In this document: positions 62,413 through 64,000 of the stretch, in pieces
How the letters are laid out: each line of letters starts with the position of its first letter
How positions within the stretch are numbered: position 1 is the first letter of the stretch
Assembly: GCA_035308365.1 (NCBI GenBank)
Contig: DATGGU010000183.1
Span: 13,665-77,664 of the forward strand
DNA length: 64,000 nucleotides
DNA from: PALSA-505 sp035308365
Lineage (GTDB): Bacteria > Actinomycetota > Actinomycetes > Streptosporangiales > Streptosporangiaceae
Direction of reading: 5' to 3'
Notes under the pieces: model-generated
Told to the model about the DNA's origin: nothing
Databases searched by the model: none
What the model saw: only the letters and a program-made list of their open reading frames with translations
Translations under genes and position numbers: made by a program

Positions 62413-64000
62413 TCAGGCGGCCTGGCCTGGTGGCGAGTGGCTGTGCAGGATGCGGCCATCGGGGCTGGTGGCGGTGGTGGTGCCGTCCGGATTGAGGATG
62501 AGTCTCCACCGCCATCGGTGGATCACGATCAAATGATGGAACCGGCACACCAGGGCGCAGTTGGTCAGCGAGGTCGCCCCGCCGTCCTCGCGGTGGATCA
62601 GGTGGTGCACCTGGCAGACCGCGGGCGGCCGGAAGCACCCGGGGAACCGGCAGTGCTGGTCGCGGACGATGATCGCGCGGCGCAGGTGGGCCGGAATGAT
62701 CTCGGCGCCCTCGCCCACATCCAACGGCAGGCTCACGGTGGCATACGCCGCCAGGCCCCGCCGCAGCAGCGCCGCCAGACCATCCGGACCGGACAGCACC
62801 TCGGTGGCCTTGGCCAGCAGCGCCCGGCGCAGCAACCGCTCCGGCGACTCAGGCAGACCGGCCGGCGGCGTGGCCGGGGGCGGTGTCCGGTGAGCGGGCG
62901 CCGTCAGGAACAACTGGACCAGTTCGTCCAGGGCCTGGTCGTTCACCCGCCCGACCACCGTCGGGAAGATTGTCGCATCGCAGGCCAGCGCCTGGGCCTC
63001 CTCGCTTGTGAGCCCGCTGCCGCTGGCGGTCCAGACGGCCTCGGCTTGGGATTTTCCGGCCATGGCCCAGAGCTGGTCCAGGGTGATCTGTAGCTGCAGG
63101 TGCACCGGCTGGCCCGCTCGCTGCGGCAGCATGCCGCTCTGGATCAGCCGGATGCAGGCTTCCTCCAGGGCGTCGTGCTCACGTTGCGGCCTGGTCCGGG
63201 TGTCCTCGGGGCCAGCCTTGGCGCCGAGCGAGTCGAGCACCGCGCGCACCGCCGCGGCGGCGGCCGGGGTCAGGTCCGCCTCGAGGCGCCCGGCCTGGCC
63301 GAACGTCCTGGCGAAATACAGGCTCCGGTCCTCGAAGCGGTCGCGGTCGGTGTCGGCCGTGCAGGACCGCAGGTACATCTCGTGGGCCAGCGTGCTCAGG
63401 TCGTACAGGTCCGCGCCGGCGCTGGCGGCCGCGAGCAGGATCGCGTCGGCGTCCTCACGGGAAGCGGCGGGCAGCCGGCCGGTCCACTCGCAGATCTGCC
63501 GGGCCCAGGACGGGGAGAGCGTCCCGGCGGCCAGGGCCTCCCAGATCGGCCGGTGCCCGCGCAGCCGCCGCAGCCAGGCCACGGACCCGGCAGCGGCGGC
63601 CCTGGTCACCCGGGTCTGCCACACCAGCCAGGACCGCTCCGACCCGCAGCCGTCGGCCTGGTAGCCCTGCCCGGTGCTGAAGGCGGCCAGCACGTTGACC
63701 CGCGCCGCCGTGTGCATCGCCTCGGCGGCCTCCAGCGCCTTCAGGCACTCGGCCTGCCCGGCCGCACCCAGGGCGACCGCATCGACCCGGGTCAGATACC
63801 GCAGCCCGCTGGTGACCGCCGCGATCGCCTCCGCCGTGCTGGCAGGCTGGCCCCTTCCACCCAGCTCCGCCATGCTGATTGGCTCCACCGTGTCGGTCGG
63901 CTCCGCTGTACTGCCTAGCTCCGCCATACTGCCTGGTTCCGCCGTCCTGGCCGGCTCCGCCCTACTGCCTGGCTCCGCCAAACTGCCTAGCTCCGCCGTG
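62413..64000 (-). CDS. DUF222 / HNH endonuclease protein, N-terminus beyond the window
   Basis: The frame is open from 62413 to the right edge, giving at least 528 residues. The middle is DUF222 (13E12 repeat type): EAAEAMHTAARVNVLAAFSTGQGY, WARQICEWTGRLPAASREDADAILLAAA. The C-terminus is an HNH nuclease: CRFPGCFRPPAVCQVHHLIHREDGG, TNCALVCRFHHLIVIH. These proteins are numerous in actinobacterial genomes and are thought to be mobile or toxin-like nucleases of uncertain role. The visible N-terminal part is a tandem repeat (AELGS/AEPGS units, about 63860-64000) that continues past the edge, so the start is not in the window. Confidence 0.85.
   Translation of the reverse strand, partial: TAELGSLAEPGSRAEPARTAEPGSMAELGSTAEPTDTVEPISMAELGGRGQPASTAEAIAAVTSGLRYLTRVDAVALGAAGQAECLKALEAAEAMHTAARVNVLAAFSTGQGYQADGCGSERSWLVWQTRVTRAAAAGSVAWLRRLRGHRPIWEALAAGTLSPSWARQICEWTGRLPAASREDADAILLAAASAGADLYDLSTLAHEMYLRSCTADTDRDRFEDRSLYFARTFGQAGRLEADLTPAAAAAVRAVLDSLGAKAGPEDTRTRPQREHDALEEACIRLIQSGMLPQRAGQPVHLQLQITLDQLWAMAGKSQAEAVWTASGSGLTSEEAQALACDATIFPTVVGRVNDQALDELVQLFLTAPAHRTPPPATPPAGLPESPERLLRRALLAKATEVLSGPDGLAALLRRGLAAYATVSLPLDVGEGAEIIPAHLRRAIIVRDQHCRFPGCFRPPAVCQVHHLIHREDGGATSLTNCALVCRFHHLIVIHRWRWRLILNPDGTTTATSPDGRILHSHSPPGQAA
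63860..64000 (-). repeat. 15-bp tandem repeat in the 5' end of the HNH gene
   Basis: Imperfect repeats of a 15-base unit (plus strand CTGCCTGGCTCCGCC and variants) encode AEPGS/AELGS/AEPAR pentapeptides on the minus strand. Copies degenerate away from the edge and continue out of the window, so copy number is unknown. Confidence 0.7.

Overview
The window is high-GC actinomycete DNA. This rests on the strong G/C bias at third codon positions, frequent GTG starts, and many families typical of Actinomycetota: an F420-type LLM oxidoreductase, a PIG-L deacetylase of the mycothiol type, a TIGR03084 protein, an AtuA protein, a DUF6542 protein, an NRDE protein and a DUF222/HNH protein. I cannot name the genus from sequence alone. 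No rRNA, tRNA, CRISPR array or intact insertion sequence was seen.

Layout. 1-6770: a secreted SGNH/GDSL esterase cut by the left edge, an LLM oxidoreductase, a PadR repressor with an FtsX-type ABC exporter, and two membrane-anchored proteins of unknown function. 7489-22330: the most distinctive part, a group-5-like soluble diiron (propane-type) monooxygenase locus. On the minus strand it runs 86-aa protein, prmA, prmB, prmC, prmD, amidohydrolase, DUF59/MIP18 protein, zinc alcohol dehydrogenase, GroEL-like chaperonin, 83-aa protein, and an AceE-like thiamine-diphosphate enzyme. Divergent from it are an AcoR/MimR-type regulator and an AmiS/UreI-type channel. A near-identical palindrome (TCTCAACATGAGA type) precedes the small gene and prmA, and a looser copy precedes the channel gene, suggesting one regulon. 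The pathway inferred is hydroxylation of a short alkane or ketone, followed by alcohol oxidation and further processing, with folding and cluster-assembly helpers encoded alongside.

22414-30022: secreted M1 metallopeptidase, acetyltransferases, an MFS exporter, a GT39-like membrane glycosyltransferase and a DUF6542 protein. 30049-40487: a biotin-dependent acyl-CoA carboxylase (beta plus fused alpha), TIGR03084, AtuA and enoyl-CoA hydratase, which looks like a branched acyl or terpenoid catabolic set. It is interrupted by a lower-GC phospholipase-C-like gene with its own promoter. A LigD-type polymerase domain protein and a methyltransferase follow. 40608-43886: arginine deiminase pathway (argF, arcC, arcA).

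43942-54576: LON-N protein, acetyltransferase, MpaB-like oxygenase, ABC1 kinase, XRE regulator, DUF2254 membrane protein, PIG-L deacetylase, a proline iminopeptidase without a standard start codon, TetR with a perfect 15-bp operator and an internally deleted SDR gene, NRDE protein, and a TrmB/LuxR-like regulator. 54721-61240: class II DAHP synthase and nrtR, divergent from nadA-nadB-nadC across a 27-bp palindrome; three of these NAD genes carry repeat-rich amino ends. 61135-64000: arylamine N-acetyltransferase, a GNAT protein and a DUF222/HNH gene that runs off the right edge.
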